Notes under the pieces: model-generated
What the model saw: only the letters and a program-made list of their open reading frames with translations
The model's database searches: none
Told to the model about the DNA's origin: nothing
Translations under genes and position numbers: made by a program
In this document: piece by piece, positions 25,881 to 34,451 of the stretch
How the letters are laid out: each line of letters begins with the position of its first letter
Position numbering within the stretch: the first letter of the stretch is position 1
DNA from: an uncultured Eubacteriales bacterium
GTDB lineage: Bacteria; Bacillota; Clostridia; Lachnospirales; Lachnospiraceae
DNA: 64,000 nucleotides
Assembly (NCBI GenBank): GCA_900542465.1
Contig: UQNS01000002.1
Span: forward strand, 62,001 to 126,000
Direction of reading: 5' to 3'

Positions 25881-27113
25881 ATGAAACACAGTAAAAATAG
25901 AAACAGAATATTGAGAGTGCTTGCAATGGCTGGTGTGGCCAGCACGCTTTTCGTAACTCCGGTCTTTGCTTCAGATGTTGATGCATTGCAGGATGAAAAG
26001 AGTCAGACGCAATTAGAAGTTTCATCATTACAGAATCAGCTCACTGATCTTATGCTTGCGATAGGAGATATGGAACAGCAGGCTTCAGATCTTAATGACC
26101 AGATAGCTCAGAATAAGGTCAATCTTTCATCTGCTCAGGATAAGCAGAAAGATCAGTATGAAAAGATGAAGCTGAGAGTTCAGTACATGTATGAGAATCA
26201 GAGAGCCGATATGACTGAGGCTATCCTTGCTTCTAGTGACATAAGCCAGGCATTGAATACGACTGAGTATTATCAGAAGATATATGAATATGACAGATCA
26301 GAGCTTGCAGCTTTAGACTCAACGACGAAAGATATCAAAGCTCTGGATGATAAACTTACCAAGGAGATGGAAGATCTTCAGGCTTCCAGAGAGGAAGCAA
26401 AGTCAAAGATAGCAGAGCTCAATCAGCTGATCGAATCTAAAAAATCAGTAGTTTCTGATCTTGACTCCCAGATCGCATCAGCACAGGAGGCAGCGATAAG
26501 GAAGTCTGCAGAAAGAGCCAGTGCAGTTGCAGTCTCATCATCTGCTCCAAGTACGAAAACAGATAACTCACTTGCTGTGGCCAATGTGTCTAACGGTATT
26601 ATATCATCTACGACATTAAACGAGGCCAATATCGTACCAGATCCTCAGCCTGAAGCGCCTGCGCAGACAGCTCAGCCTGAGGAGCAGGTGCAGCCGGAAG
26701 CTCCGGAACAGCAGGAAGAACAGGCTCCAGCACAGCCTGAAACGCCTGCACCTAAGCCGGATTATTCTAATAATTCAGGTTCAGGAATAGTAGCATCGGC
26801 ATACAGATATATAGGTGTTCCATATGTATGGGGCGGTACGTCGCCTTCAGGATTTGACTGTTCAGGTTTCGTACAGTATGTATATAGAGAAAACGGGATA
26901 AGCATTCCGAGAGTATCTTATGATCAGGCAGGTGTAGGATATGGGGTTTCTCTTTCTGAAGCACAGCCAGGAGATATCGTATGTTACCCGGGACATGTAG
27001 CTATTTATATTGGCGGCGGCAGGGTCATCCACGCGCCATATGAAGGCCAGACAGTTCAGATAGCACCGGTAAATATGATGACTATAACTACTATCAGACA
27101 TGTAGCAAATTAA
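25881..27113 (+). CDS. Secreted NlpC/P60 peptidoglycan hydrolase with coiled-coil N-terminus
   Basis: A 410-residue exported protein. Residues 1 to about 31 form a signal peptide (basic start, hydrophobic LAMAGVASTLFV, cleavage near VFASD). Residues about 35-215 are a long coiled coil like PcsB/CwlO-type proteins. A Pro/Glu/Gln/Ala-rich linker (about 250-295) follows. The C-terminal NlpC/P60 domain has the catalytic Cys in FDCSGFV and the His residues in GHVAIYIGGG and VIHAP. Such D,L-endopeptidases cut stem peptides and act in cell separation, often activated by FtsEX. The gene is monocistronic with its own promoter. Confidence 0.93.
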   Translation: MKHSKNRNRILRVLAMAGVASTLFVTPVFASDVDALQDEKSQTQLEVSSLQNQLTDLMLAIGDMEQQASDLNDQIAQNKVNLSSAQDKQKDQYEKMKLRVQYMYENQRADMTEAILASSDISQALNTTEYYQKIYEYDRSELAALDSTTKDIKALDDKLTKEMEDLQASREEAKSKIAELNQLIESKKSVVSDLDSQIASAQEAAIRKSAERASAVAVSSSAPSTKTDNSLAVANVSNGIISSTTLNEANIVPDPQPEAPAQTAQPEEQVQPEAPEQQEEQAPAQPETPAPKPDYSNNSGSGIVASAYRYIGVPYVWGGTSPSGFDCSGFVQYVYRENGISIPRVSYDQAGVGYGVSLSEAQPGDIVCYPGHVAIYIGGGRVIHAPYEGQTVQIAPVNMMTITTIRHVAN

Positions 27114-27188
27114 TATTAAAAACTCAATATCTCTAAAAACACTGTATTTTCAAGGCTTTTCGCCTGTTGCATCATCATATTTTATGTA

Positions 27189-27237
27189 TTTTCCCTTGTT
27201 TTTTGCCCTTATGAGCCGAAACAAGGGAAAATTTTTT
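27189..27237. terminator. Bidirectional terminator between the NlpC/P60 gene and the integrase remnant
   Basis: TTTTCCCTTGTTT pairs with AAACAAGGGAAAA around a 17-base loop, followed by ATTTTTT on the plus strand. The integrase stop is five bases beyond it, so this marks the edge of the mobile remnant. Confidence 0.8.
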
Positions 27238-27241
27238 ATGC

Positions 27242-27868
27242 TTACCCGGCCACCTTATCAAGCAGTCTTGCGGAAGTTCGCTTCGCTTCCCTTGTAGCGT
27301 GAGCGTAAATATTCATCGTGGTACTTACGTCCGAGTGACCTAAAAGCTCCTGTACGTCCTTTGGTTTTGCACCGACGGATAAGAGGTTGCTTGTGTAGGT
27401 GTGACGGAGTGTGTGGAAATGGAAGTCCTCAAGTCCCTCCACCGTTTTCTTTGCCTTCTGACACATCTGACCTACCGCCGACGCACTGACGAAGGAACCG
27501 TCGGGCTTTAAGCAGACAAAGGATAATTCCTTGTAATCTTCGGGAACATCTTCGCTTCTTTGGAGAGAATATACCTCGTAATAAGTAAGCCATTTTTCCT
27601 TTACCGTCTTGCAGTAATTCAGATGATATAACTCTCCGTATCGGAAACGGTTTTTGTGCTGCTCCAGCATTGCGGTTTTCAGTATTTCAGCAAGGGTGTC
27701 GCAGAAGTCCACGGTGCGGACTTTGCTCCGTTTGGTCGTTCCTACTTCCGTCTTGTGTCTTGTCCCGTTGTACCGCATACTGCGCCTTACCGTCAGGTAC
27801 TGCCCCTCAAGATTGACCTTATACAGTTTAGAGATACATGGGATGTAATTATAGTTGATGAGTGCCAT
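27242..27868 (-). pseudogene. 5'-truncated tyrosine recombinase (phage/ICE integrase)
   Basis: Only the C-terminal catalytic half of a site-specific recombinase remains. The beta-hairpin Lys region (TTKRSKVRTVDF), the HTLRH box, the LGHSD motif and the Tyr in MNIYAHAT are present. The first catalytic Arg (normally in a TGMRIGE-type motif) and the whole arm-binding N-terminus are missing. Homology starts near residue 18 (KVNLEGQYLTV). The residues before that come from antisense of an abutting helicase fragment, so the formal start codon is an accident of fusion. The protein cannot be an active recombinase. Family call firm; breakpoint about 27,820. Confidence 0.88.
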
Positions 27869-28027
27869 AACGTTTCAGGCACTACAAGTAGTTTAACAAT
27901 GTATAGAAAAGTTCTAGGGAATCTGAATGCTCGACACAAGTACGGATTATCTGCAACAGTACATCGTAGTGATGGAATGATTAAGACAACATATTCATTA
28001 CTTAGAATTGATTGTGAGCGGTTATAA
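27824..28027 (+). pseudogene. Fragment of an SF2 (DEAD/DEAH-like) phage-type helicase
   Basis: About 65 codons on the plus strand contain motif II (WDVIIVDECHNVSG) and motif III (YGLSATVHRSDG), typical of helicases found in phages and integrative elements. Walker A and everything before motif II are missing because the sequence abuts the truncated integrase. Motifs IV-VI are missing too: the frame stops shortly after motif III. No start codon or ribosome binding site serves it. Confidence 0.75.
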
Positions 28028-28063
28028 CGACATATCTAATCAATTATTTAGCAGTTTATGACA

Positions 28064-28090
28064 ATAAAAAAACCGCCCAAAATGGGCGGC
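28064..28090 (-). terminator. Terminator of the small membrane protein gene
   Basis: On the minus strand GCCGCCCA, a 3-base loop, TGGGCGG, then a run of seven or more T. It lies ten bases past the stop of the gene at 28100-28273. Confidence 0.85.
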
Positions 28091-28099
28091 GTATCTGAT

Positions 28100-28273
28100 T
28101 TATTTACTTTTTCTAGCTATGACAAGTAATAACTGGAAGGGTAACGATGCAATGTATAATATTATCAGTGCTACTCTTAAAGGGTGTTTTATTTCTGCTT
28201 TATCAAAACAATTAAGTATTCCGTATAGCAACATGGCGCCAGCAATTATTAATAAAAATATAATCAATAACAT
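28100..28273 (-). CDS. 57-residue two-helix membrane protein inside the mobile remnant
   Basis: A small protein made almost entirely of two hydrophobic helices (residues about 2-20 and 34-53), joined by a short charged loop (CFDKAEIKHPLR) and ending in a basic tail (ARKSK). A strong AAGGAGGT Shine-Dalgarno lies six bases before the ATG; 24 further upstream codons in frame are not supported. It has its own terminator. It is intact while its neighbours are broken. Small two-helix proteins in prophages can be holins, toxins or superinfection-exclusion proteins, but nothing here decides between these. Function unknown. Confidence 0.6.
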   Translation of the reverse strand: MLLIIFLLIIAGAMLLYGILNCFDKAEIKHPLRVALIILYIASLPFQLLLVIARKSK

Positions 28274-28381
28274 AATAATACCTCCTTGTAAGGTCTTTCT
28301 GTGTCTACTATAAATGTACCATATGTTACATTGATTGGCATACATATAAAATAGGTTATGTATAATATATTCCGTGTGTAA

Positions 28382-28543
28382 TTACGCTACAGTGAATCGC
28401 TTAGCGGCTATTTCTTTTCTATACTGGTTATATAGTTCTTCGTGATCTTTCTTAAATGCTATACTACCGGGTCTCATTCTAATTCTTTTATAAGGGGCGT
28501 GTATGATGAGTGCTTGAGAATATTTGACCCAGTCGGTGATTAT
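28382..28543 (-). pseudogene. Possible C-terminal remnant of a phage-like protein
   Basis: On the minus strand an open stretch of about 53 codons without a start codon encodes a basic, coherent-looking peptide (for example RMRPGSIAFKKDHEELYNQY near its middle) that ends in a normal stop. An in-frame stop lies just upstream. It overlaps on the opposite strand the sequence just before the terminase fragment. I do not recognise the family. It may be a decayed gene end or chance. Confidence 0.25.
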
Positions 28544-28545
28544 TT

Positions 28546-28968
28546 ATGGATGATATAAGCTGGAAAGCGTTGTATATGAATGAACCTATAGAACGTGAAG
28601 GATTACTTTATCATAAAGATGAATTGAGAAGATATTTTGAATTACCAAAAGGTGTGCCTGATGCTATTTTAGGTGTATGTGATACTAAAGATCAAGGAAG
28701 TGACTTTGCAGTACTGATTATAGATTATGTATACGGGTTAGACCATTATATCGTAGATATGATATGTGATGATGGACTACCCGAAACAGTTGACGCTAGA
28801 CTAGTTGAGATACTAATTAGACATAAAGTACAACAGTGTAGGTTTGAGAGTAACTCAGCGGGTGGAAGAATAGCAGAGAAAATACAAAAAGAAATAAAAG
28901 AACGAGGTGGGATAACTCATATCACTACTAAGTTTACAACTGCAAATAAGGAAAACGCTATGTTATAA
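28546..28968 (+). pseudogene. Fragment of phage terminase large subunit (nuclease domain)
   Basis: About 140 residues of TerL: the linker region (SWKALYMNEPIEREGLLYHKDELR) and the RNase-H-like nuclease with the first Asp in VCDTKDQGSDFAVL and the FESNSAGG motif. The N-terminal packaging ATPase is absent and the C-terminal end stops early after FTTANKEN, where full-length relatives continue. No Shine-Dalgarno precedes the ATG. The enzyme would package phage DNA; this remnant cannot. Its base composition is more AT-rich and its codon use less tidy than neighbouring core genes, consistent with phage origin. Confidence 0.8.
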
Positions 28969-29057
28969 CAAGTAATAATTAAGCAAAACAGTAAAATGCT
29001 ATGCTATATACCGCATTCGCAGACTAATCCTAGTGCCTTATGCGGAGCTAAGAATAT

Positions 29058-29095
29058 AAAAATCCCCGGACAATTGCTTCGGGGATTTATTTTTG
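29058..29095. terminator. Terminator at the right edge of the phage remnant
   Basis: AAATCCCCG pairs with CGGGGATTT around an 11-base loop, followed by TATTTTTG on the plus strand. Between the terminase fragment and this hairpin (28969-29057) I see no gene. Just beyond it, ATTAGCG occurs twice within 18 bases (29113-29130). Confidence 0.7.
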
Positions 29096-29145
29096 TCTGT
29101 CTATATTGTAAAAATTAGCGCATAATTAGCGTATTTTTAAAATAA

Positions 29146-29193
29146 ACAATAAAAAATAGCACTCAAACCCGCATAAATAGGGGCTTGAGTGCT
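29146..29193 (-). terminator. Terminator of tRNA-Leu
   Basis: Read on the minus strand, AGCACTCAA pairs with TTGAGTGCT, with three more inner G-C pairs, then ATTTTTTATT. It begins ten bases after the tRNA 3' end. Confidence 0.8.
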
Positions 29194-29202
29194 AAAGGTA
29201 AA

Positions 29203-29285
29203 TGCGGATGGTGAGAGTCGAACCCACACGATGTCACCACCGGCAGATTTTGAGTCTGCTGCGTCTGCCATTCCGCCACATCCGC
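29203..29285 (-). tRNA. tRNA-Leu (anticodon CAA)
   Basis: A class II tRNA of 83 bases without encoded CCA. The acceptor stem GCGGATG/CATCCGC with A73 is perfect. The anticodon stem GCAGA/TCTGC encloses the loop CTCAAAA, giving anticodon CAA (reads UUG). A long variable arm and the TTCGA T-loop (GGTTCGACTC) are present. Its 3' end faces the phage remnant, and tRNA 3' ends are common integration sites. I found no second copy of the tRNA 3' end at the integrase side, so the attachment site role is unproven. Confidence 0.95.
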
Positions 29286-29339
29286 GCGACTAGAACAGTT
29301 TATCATAGCCCTTATTATAAATCAATTATTTTCTTACTT

Positions 29340-30032
29340 TTATATTTTCTGTCGTTTTTTCATCTTCTGCCATGACATATAGCCGTAAAAGTCCTGAAAC
29401 AAAAAAATAGAGAAGGAGATTATGTAAGGGACAGATCCCGGATTATTTGCGCTGGCCATAGACCAGAGTATTATAAGAACTATGTCATTTGCCATATAAG
29501 CGATCGCGTAATAAGGGCTTCTGAAGGCTGTAAGACCTACAGCAAGGAAGCTGGTAGCTATAGATATCGTTGAGAAGAGCAGATTGGCGGTATTGAAATG
29601 ACGCAGAATAAAAAAGAAGGCAAATGTCGTTCCGCAAGTGAGTATAACAAGGATAGAGATCTTTTTTGGGGTCATATTTCCTATTCTGACTTCATTACGG
29701 TCATTATCATTATAAGGATTCTTTATCCAGCTGATCAGAGCTGCTATAGCCATAGGAAGCGTCATAAAAACGTAAGTGATAAATTCACCGTAATAGTGAG
29801 AAGACAAAGAAGAGATGCCGTAAAGAAGGGAAAATATAATGGTACAGATATGTCCCCAGAAATCACCTTTTGCAATAAAGATAAGACCGGTTACACCTGT
29901 CAGAGTTGCCGTAATGACCATTGGATCACTTTTTCCCCAAACTATAAATGTAATTAGAAGGAGGGTAATAGATGACAGCCATATAGTCCAGTCAAGCTTA
30001 TGAAAATTTTTAAAAGGATTTCTGAAAAGCAT
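29340..30032 (-). CDS. pnuC: PnuC-family nicotinamide riboside transporter
   Basis: A 230-residue membrane protein with about seven hydrophobic segments. The C-terminal LFQDFYGYMSWQKMKKR and NDIVLIILW segments match PnuC vitamin transporters, which carry nicotinamide riboside by facilitated diffusion for NAD salvage. Other PnuC-fold members carry riboflavin or thiamine, so the substrate is inferred. The ATG at 30032 has GAGG eight bases upstream; an in-frame TTG seven codons earlier has no ribosome binding site. Divergent to polA. Confidence 0.86.
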   Translation of the reverse strand: MLFRNPFKNFHKLDWTIWLSSITLLLITFIVWGKSDPMVITATLTGVTGLIFIAKGDFWGHICTIIFSLLYGISSLSSHYYGEFITYVFMTLPMAIAALISWIKNPYNDNDRNEVRIGNMTPKKISILVILTCGTTFAFFFILRHFNTANLLFSTISIATSFLAVGLTAFRSPYYAIAYMANDIVLIILWSMASANNPGSVPYIISFSIFLFQDFYGYMSWQKMKKRQKI

Positions 30033-30094
30033 TAGTCTTACCTCATCTATCAAAATCTATCAAAGTTATTTCATAATAATTCATTTAAATAGAG

Positions 30095-30124
30095 TTAGCA
30101 ATATGGGCCGGTCTAGATTATAAT
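30095..30124 (+). promoter_or_regulatory. Putative polA promoter
   Basis: A perfect TATAAT at 30119-30124 with a weak -35 (TTAGCA) 18 bases upstream. The polA start is about 34 bases downstream. Confidence 0.4.
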
Positions 30125-30157
30125 GGAACAATACAGAAATCAGCAGGGAGAAGTCAG

Positions 30158-32836
30158 GTGCTTATGAATGAAAAATTAATGCTAATAGATGGTCATAGTA
30201 TTTTAAACAGAGCTTACTACGGATTGCCGGCGCTTACAGGGGAAGATGGGACGCCCACAGGGGCTTTATACGGTTTTTTAAATATTATGTTCAAGTTTAT
30301 TGATGAAGAAAAACCGGAATACCTGGCTGTTGCATTTGATGTGTCAGAACCTACCTTCAGGCATAAGATGTATGATGGATATAAGGGAACAAGAAAGCCA
30401 ATGGATCCGGAACTTAAGATCCAGGTACCGCTTATCAAGGATATATTGAGATCAATGAATATTCCTGTCATAGAGAAAGCGGGATTTGAAGCTGATGACA
30501 TCATAGGAACGCTGGCGAAATCTTATGCCGGTGATGGCAGGCCGGTTACCATAGTTTCCGGAGATAAGGACCTTCTTCAGCTCGTTGACAAAAACATTAC
30601 TATGAAGAATCCTAAAACCAGCAGGGGGCAGACTACTGTTGTTAATTATACGCCTGAAGATATTAAAGAGGAGTTTGGTGTAAGTCCTCATGAGTTTATT
30701 CTCCTTAAGGCCATAATGGGGGATTCGTCAGATAATATTCCGGGTGTAAAGGGAGTTGGACCCAAAACAGCAGCGCCGGTCGTTGCCCGATATCATACTC
30801 TTGAGAATGTTATAGACCATATTGAAGATCTTAAGCCTGATGGGCTTCGTAAGAAGATGGAGGCCGGCGTTGATTCAATAAAGATATCGTATAAGCTGGC
30901 TGAGATCGATACGGATGTTGATCTTGATTTTCAGGTCAAAGATGCGCATGTTGGAGATTTTTTCAATCCGGATTCATATGCGCTATTTTCAAAGTATAAC
31001 TTCAAGACCATGCTTAACAGATTTGATAAGGAAGATAAATTAAGCAGATTCGTTATGCCGGAAATTTTTTATCCATCAGATATATCACAGGCAGAAGAGG
31101 CTGTGGATAAATTTAAAGATACCATCAGATCCGGCAGATCTGTAGGCATATCCATTGAAAAAATGGAGGCGGGTGAAAATATCTTTGCATTTTTAAATGG
31201 AGAATACCCTGCGGGGATCTCACTTGCATGGGAGGATGGAAGGGCAGTACATATAGGCATCGTTGGAGATATCGATGGAGATTATCTGCAGAATAAATGT
31301 ACGGAAATAATCAAACTGGCATCCGAATGCAGCGATCCCGGAAAGATATATATAAATGACCTGAAGGAGGCCATTCCGGCCCTTCAATATCCTGAGGATG
31401 AAGAAACGGATGTTTTTACGGATGTGGCTCTTGTCGGATATTTAATTAACCCGCTGGCAGGAGAGTATACATATTCAGATCTGGCAAATACATTTCTGGG
31501 AGCAGGCCTGCCCGGATTCAAGGAATTAAAAGATGATTTGAAACAGGCCGGGGCATTGGATGCGTACATTGCTTTTAAATTGGGAGATATGCTTCTTGAT
31601 AAACTGGATGAGGAGGATATGAGGGATCTTTATCTTGATATAGAGAAGCCGCTGATCAGTGTACTGGCATCCATTGAAAAGGAAGGAATAGGTGTTGATA
31701 AAGAAGCGCTTAAGCAATATGGCGAAGATCTGACGGAAAGTATAGAAGCTCTGAAAAGGGAGATATACGAGCTTGCAGGAGAAGAATTTAATATTCTTTC
31801 GCCTAAGGTCCTCGGAGGGATACTGTTTGAAAAATTAGGACTTCCACATGGCAAGAAGACTAAAACAGGCTATTCGACAGCGGCGGAAGTACTCGAAATG
31901 CTTGCACCGGACCATAGGATCGCAGAGGCTATCATAGAGTACAGAACACTTACTAAGCTTAAATCCACCTATGCAGAAGGCCTGTATGGTTTTATTGAGA
32001 CAGACGGAAGGATACATGGAGATTTCAATCAGACTGTTACAGCAACGGGGCGTCTTTCTTCTACCAATCCGAACCTGCAGAATATTCCGGTAAGAATGGA
32101 GATCGGAAGAAAAATAAGAAAAGTATTTATTCCTAAAGATGGATGTGTATTTATAGATGCGGATTATTCACAGATCGAACTCAGAGTTCTGGCGCATTTA
32201 TCAGGGGATAAGAAGCTTATAGAGGCCTACAGGTCTGCAAGAGATATTCATACTATAACAGCTTCGCAGGTATTCGGAGTTCCGTTTGATCAGGTAACTC
32301 CAGAGCAGAGGCGTAATGCGAAGGCTGTGAATTTTGGCATCATATATGGCATATCATCATTCGGACTGGGAAAAGGTCTGAGTATCTCTGTAAAAGAGGC
32401 TAAGGCCTATATTGATAATTATTTTAAGACATATCCGGCTATTAAGGAATTTCTCGATGGTCTTGTAAAAGATGCGAAAGAAAAAGGTTATTCGGTGACT
32501 TTATTTAAGAGAAGAAGGCCTATTACAGAACTTAGATCTAAGAATTTCAACCTCCGTTCATTTGGGGAAAGAGTTGCTATGAATGCACCTATACAAGGTA
32601 CTGCAGCTGATATTATGAAGATTGCTATGATAAAAGTTTATAATGCGCTTAAAAAAGAAGGACTCAGATCAAAGCTTATCCTGCAGGTGCATGATGAAAT
32701 ACTTGTTGAAACGGCCATGGATGAAAAGGACAGAGTTGAGGAGATCATTCGTGACTCTATGGAAAATGCAGTTGAACTCAAAGTGCCTCTGACAATTGAT
32801 ATCAATGAGGGTAAAAATTGGCTTGAAGCCCATTAA
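30158..32836 (+). CDS. polA: DNA polymerase I
   Basis: An 892-residue Pol I. It has an N-terminal 5'-3' exonuclease (DGHSILNRAYYG, GFEADDIIGTLA, VSGDKDLLQL), a middle exonuclease-like domain, and a C-terminal family A polymerase with motif A FIDADYSQIELRVLAH, motif B RRNAKAVNFGIIYG and motif C LQVHDEILVE. In the middle domain the DTE of motif Exo I is replaced by SIE (VGISIEK), so proofreading is probably lost, as in Bacillus Pol I. A GTG start is chosen for its distance of seven bases from GGGAG; an ATG two codons later is also possible. It fills gaps and removes RNA primers. coaE follows. Confidence 0.95.
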   Translation: MLMNEKLMLIDGHSILNRAYYGLPALTGEDGTPTGALYGFLNIMFKFIDEEKPEYLAVAFDVSEPTFRHKMYDGYKGTRKPMDPELKIQVPLIKDILRSMNIPVIEKAGFEADDIIGTLAKSYAGDGRPVTIVSGDKDLLQLVDKNITMKNPKTSRGQTTVVNYTPEDIKEEFGVSPHEFILLKAIMGDSSDNIPGVKGVGPKTAAPVVARYHTLENVIDHIEDLKPDGLRKKMEAGVDSIKISYKLAEIDTDVDLDFQVKDAHVGDFFNPDSYALFSKYNFKTMLNRFDKEDKLSRFVMPEIFYPSDISQAEEAVDKFKDTIRSGRSVGISIEKMEAGENIFAFLNGEYPAGISLAWEDGRAVHIGIVGDIDGDYLQNKCTEIIKLASECSDPGKIYINDLKEAIPALQYPEDEETDVFTDVALVGYLINPLAGEYTYSDLANTFLGAGLPGFKELKDDLKQAGALDAYIAFKLGDMLLDKLDEEDMRDLYLDIEKPLISVLASIEKEGIGVDKEALKQYGEDLTESIEALKREIYELAGEEFNILSPKVLGGILFEKLGLPHGKKTKTGYSTAAEVLEMLAPDHRIAEAIIEYRTLTKLKSTYAEGLYGFIETDGRIHGDFNQTVTATGRLSSTNPNLQNIPVRMEIGRKIRKVFIPKDGCVFIDADYSQIELRVLAHLSGDKKLIEAYRSARDIHTITASQVFGVPFDQVTPEQRRNAKAVNFGIIYGISSFGLGKGLSISVKEAKAYIDNYFKTYPAIKEFLDGLVKDAKEKGYSVTLFKRRRPITELRSKNFNLRSFGERVAMNAPIQGTAADIMKIAMIKVYNALKKEGLRSKLILQVHDEILVETAMDEKDRVEEIIRDSMENAVELKVPLTIDINEGKNWLEAH

Positions 32837-32889
32837 AGAATAGATTACAATCTACTAATATTAAATTTTAATCGGGGAATATGTATATT

Positions 32890-33576
32890 ATGAAAGTTAT
32901 TGGCATTACCGGCGGAGTTGGAGCCGGAAAATCAACTCTGCTGTCACTTCTTGAAGATTTTCCAAACGTTGCGGTCATTAAAGCTGATGAGGTCGCCAGA
33001 CGCCTTATGAAAAAGGGTGAGATAGGCTATGAAAAGACGGTATTTATGTTTGGTCAGGATATTTTGCGGGAAGATGGCGAGATCGACAGAAAAAAACTTG
33101 GAGATATTGTCTTTAAGGAGAAAAACAAACGTGTCGTTTTAAATGGTCTTGTGCATCCGGCAGTGAAGAATGCCATTTTGGAGGATATAAATATAAAAGC
33201 GGAAGAGGGAAAAGAGATATATTTCATAGAGGCAGCGCTGCTTTTGGATGATCATTATGACACATTCTGTGATGAGATCTGGTATGTTTATTCATCAGAA
33301 GAGCTTAGAAAACAGAGAGTCATGAGGGACAGAGGATATTCCGAGGAACGCGTTGACGGGATCTTAGGATCTCAGTTGACAGATGAACGGATCAGAGACA
33401 GGTATTTTAAAATGAAAGTGGCTTTTAATAACAGGCTGCTCGATAAGACGAATGCTTTGGAAAAGTATAAGAATAAACTGCCATGGGTAATAATAAATAA
33501 CGATGAAGGGCAGCTTTTAACCATCGAATTTGCCGAAGCTCTGAAGGAACTTATAAATACTGAAAAAAATATATAA
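32890..33576 (+). CDS. coaE: Dephospho-CoA kinase
   Basis: A 228-residue P-loop kinase performing the last step of CoA synthesis. P-loop GGVGAGKST, the ADEVARRL segment, the VHPAVKNAI lid region and RxxxR-like residues (QRVMRDRGYSEERV) are present. The start at 32890 (MKVIGITGG) agrees with family alignments and lies ten bases after GGGGAA; an ATG three codons earlier is too close to that site. polA-coaE is a common pair. Confidence 0.92.
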   Translation: MKVIGITGGVGAGKSTLLSLLEDFPNVAVIKADEVARRLMKKGEIGYEKTVFMFGQDILREDGEIDRKKLGDIVFKEKNKRVVLNGLVHPAVKNAILEDINIKAEEGKEIYFIEAALLLDDHYDTFCDEIWYVYSSEELRKQRVMRDRGYSEERVDGILGSQLTDERIRDRYFKMKVAFNNRLLDKTNALEKYKNKLPWVIINNDEGQLLTIEFAEALKELINTEKNI

Positions 33577-33583
33577 TTTAATT

Positions 33584-33613
33584 GCCATACTTAATATTTT
33601 TTGGTAGTATGGC
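33584..33613. repeat. 8-bp inverted repeat between coaE and the MBL hydrolase gene
   Basis: GCCATACT pairs with AGTATGGC around a 14-base AT-rich loop. No strong T-tract follows, so it is either a weak terminator or an operator or leader hairpin for the next gene, whose start is 22 bases downstream. Confidence 0.45.
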
Positions 33614-33635
33614 GTTTAATTAAGGGGAAGTTAGT

Positions 33636-34436
33636 ATGCGAATGATGACTATCGCCAGCGGAAGCAGTGGTAATTGTATCTATATAGGATCCAATAACAC
33701 ACATCTTCTAATAGATACTGGTGTAAGCCGTAAAAAGATCTGTGAAGGATTAAAAAAAGCTGATCTGTCTATAGGAGATATCAATGCAGTTTTTTTAACG
33801 CATGAGCATCTTGATCATATCAAGGGTGCAGGGGTGGTGCTTAGAAAAGACGGAATTGATTTCTATGGGACCGACGGAACCCTTAATGCTATGAAAAGTT
33901 CCTCATCTGTAGGTGAGATTCCGGAGGGGCTGCTTCATGCTATCAATAAGAAAGAAGATCTGGTCGTAGGAGATCTGATCATAAGAGCGTTTCCTATTTC
34001 ACATGACGCAGCAGATCCTGTTGCTTATTCTGTCTCTGACGGGAAGGCTAAGATAGGCATTATTACGGATCTGGGGATCTATGACGATGAGATAGTGGAG
34101 GAAATGTCGGGCTGCAGAGCCTTTCTTGCGGAGGCTAATCATGATATAAAGATGCTCCAGGTAGGCCCCTATCCTTACGAACTGAAGCGTCGTATCCTCA
34201 GTGATCATGGACATTTATCAAATGAATCATCCGGTCAGCTGATCAGTAAAATTCTCAATGATAACGTGGAGGGCATACTTTTAGGACATCTCAGCAAGGA
34301 TAATAATTATGACAGACTTGCTTACGAAACTGTGAAGCAGGAGATCGACATCGCAGACAATAAGTATAAGTCGTCAGATTTTAGAATTGCTGTTGCAGGC
34401 AGGGAAGAACCGTCATTTATTATAGATATTAATTAA
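33636..34436 (+). CDS. MBL-fold metallohydrolase, WalJ/YycJ type
   Basis: A 266-residue metallo-beta-lactamase-fold protein. It starts with the WalJ-like IASGSSGNCIYIGS and has the metal motif THEHLDHIKG, the later His in ISHDAADP and GHLSKDN. WalJ is a putative exonuclease, normally encoded with the WalRK two-component system. Here walR/walK are absent and the gene follows coaE. AGGGGAAG precedes the ATG. Role probably DNA or RNA processing; exact activity uncertain. Confidence 0.85.
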   Translation: MRMMTIASGSSGNCIYIGSNNTHLLIDTGVSRKKICEGLKKADLSIGDINAVFLTHEHLDHIKGAGVVLRKDGIDFYGTDGTLNAMKSSSSVGEIPEGLLHAINKKEDLVVGDLIIRAFPISHDAADPVAYSVSDGKAKIGIITDLGIYDDEIVEEMSGCRAFLAEANHDIKMLQVGPYPYELKRRILSDHGHLSNESSGQLISKILNDNVEGILLGHLSKDNNYDRLAYETVKQEIDIADNKYKSSDFRIAVAGREEPSFIIDIN

Positions 34437-34451
34437 AGCTGGGAGGCAATT

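Noticed and set aside
28484..28555. Plus-strand stretch reading RIFDPVGDYLW just before the terminase fragment, as a possible frameshifted continuation of terL.
   Set aside because: It is in a different frame, I cannot match it to TerL, and the minus strand reads more coherently here, so it was left out of the call.
27242..29285. Search for a copy of the tRNA-Leu 3' end near the integrase as an attL site.
   Set aside because: I found no matching segment near 27,190-27,260, so no attachment site pair is claimed.
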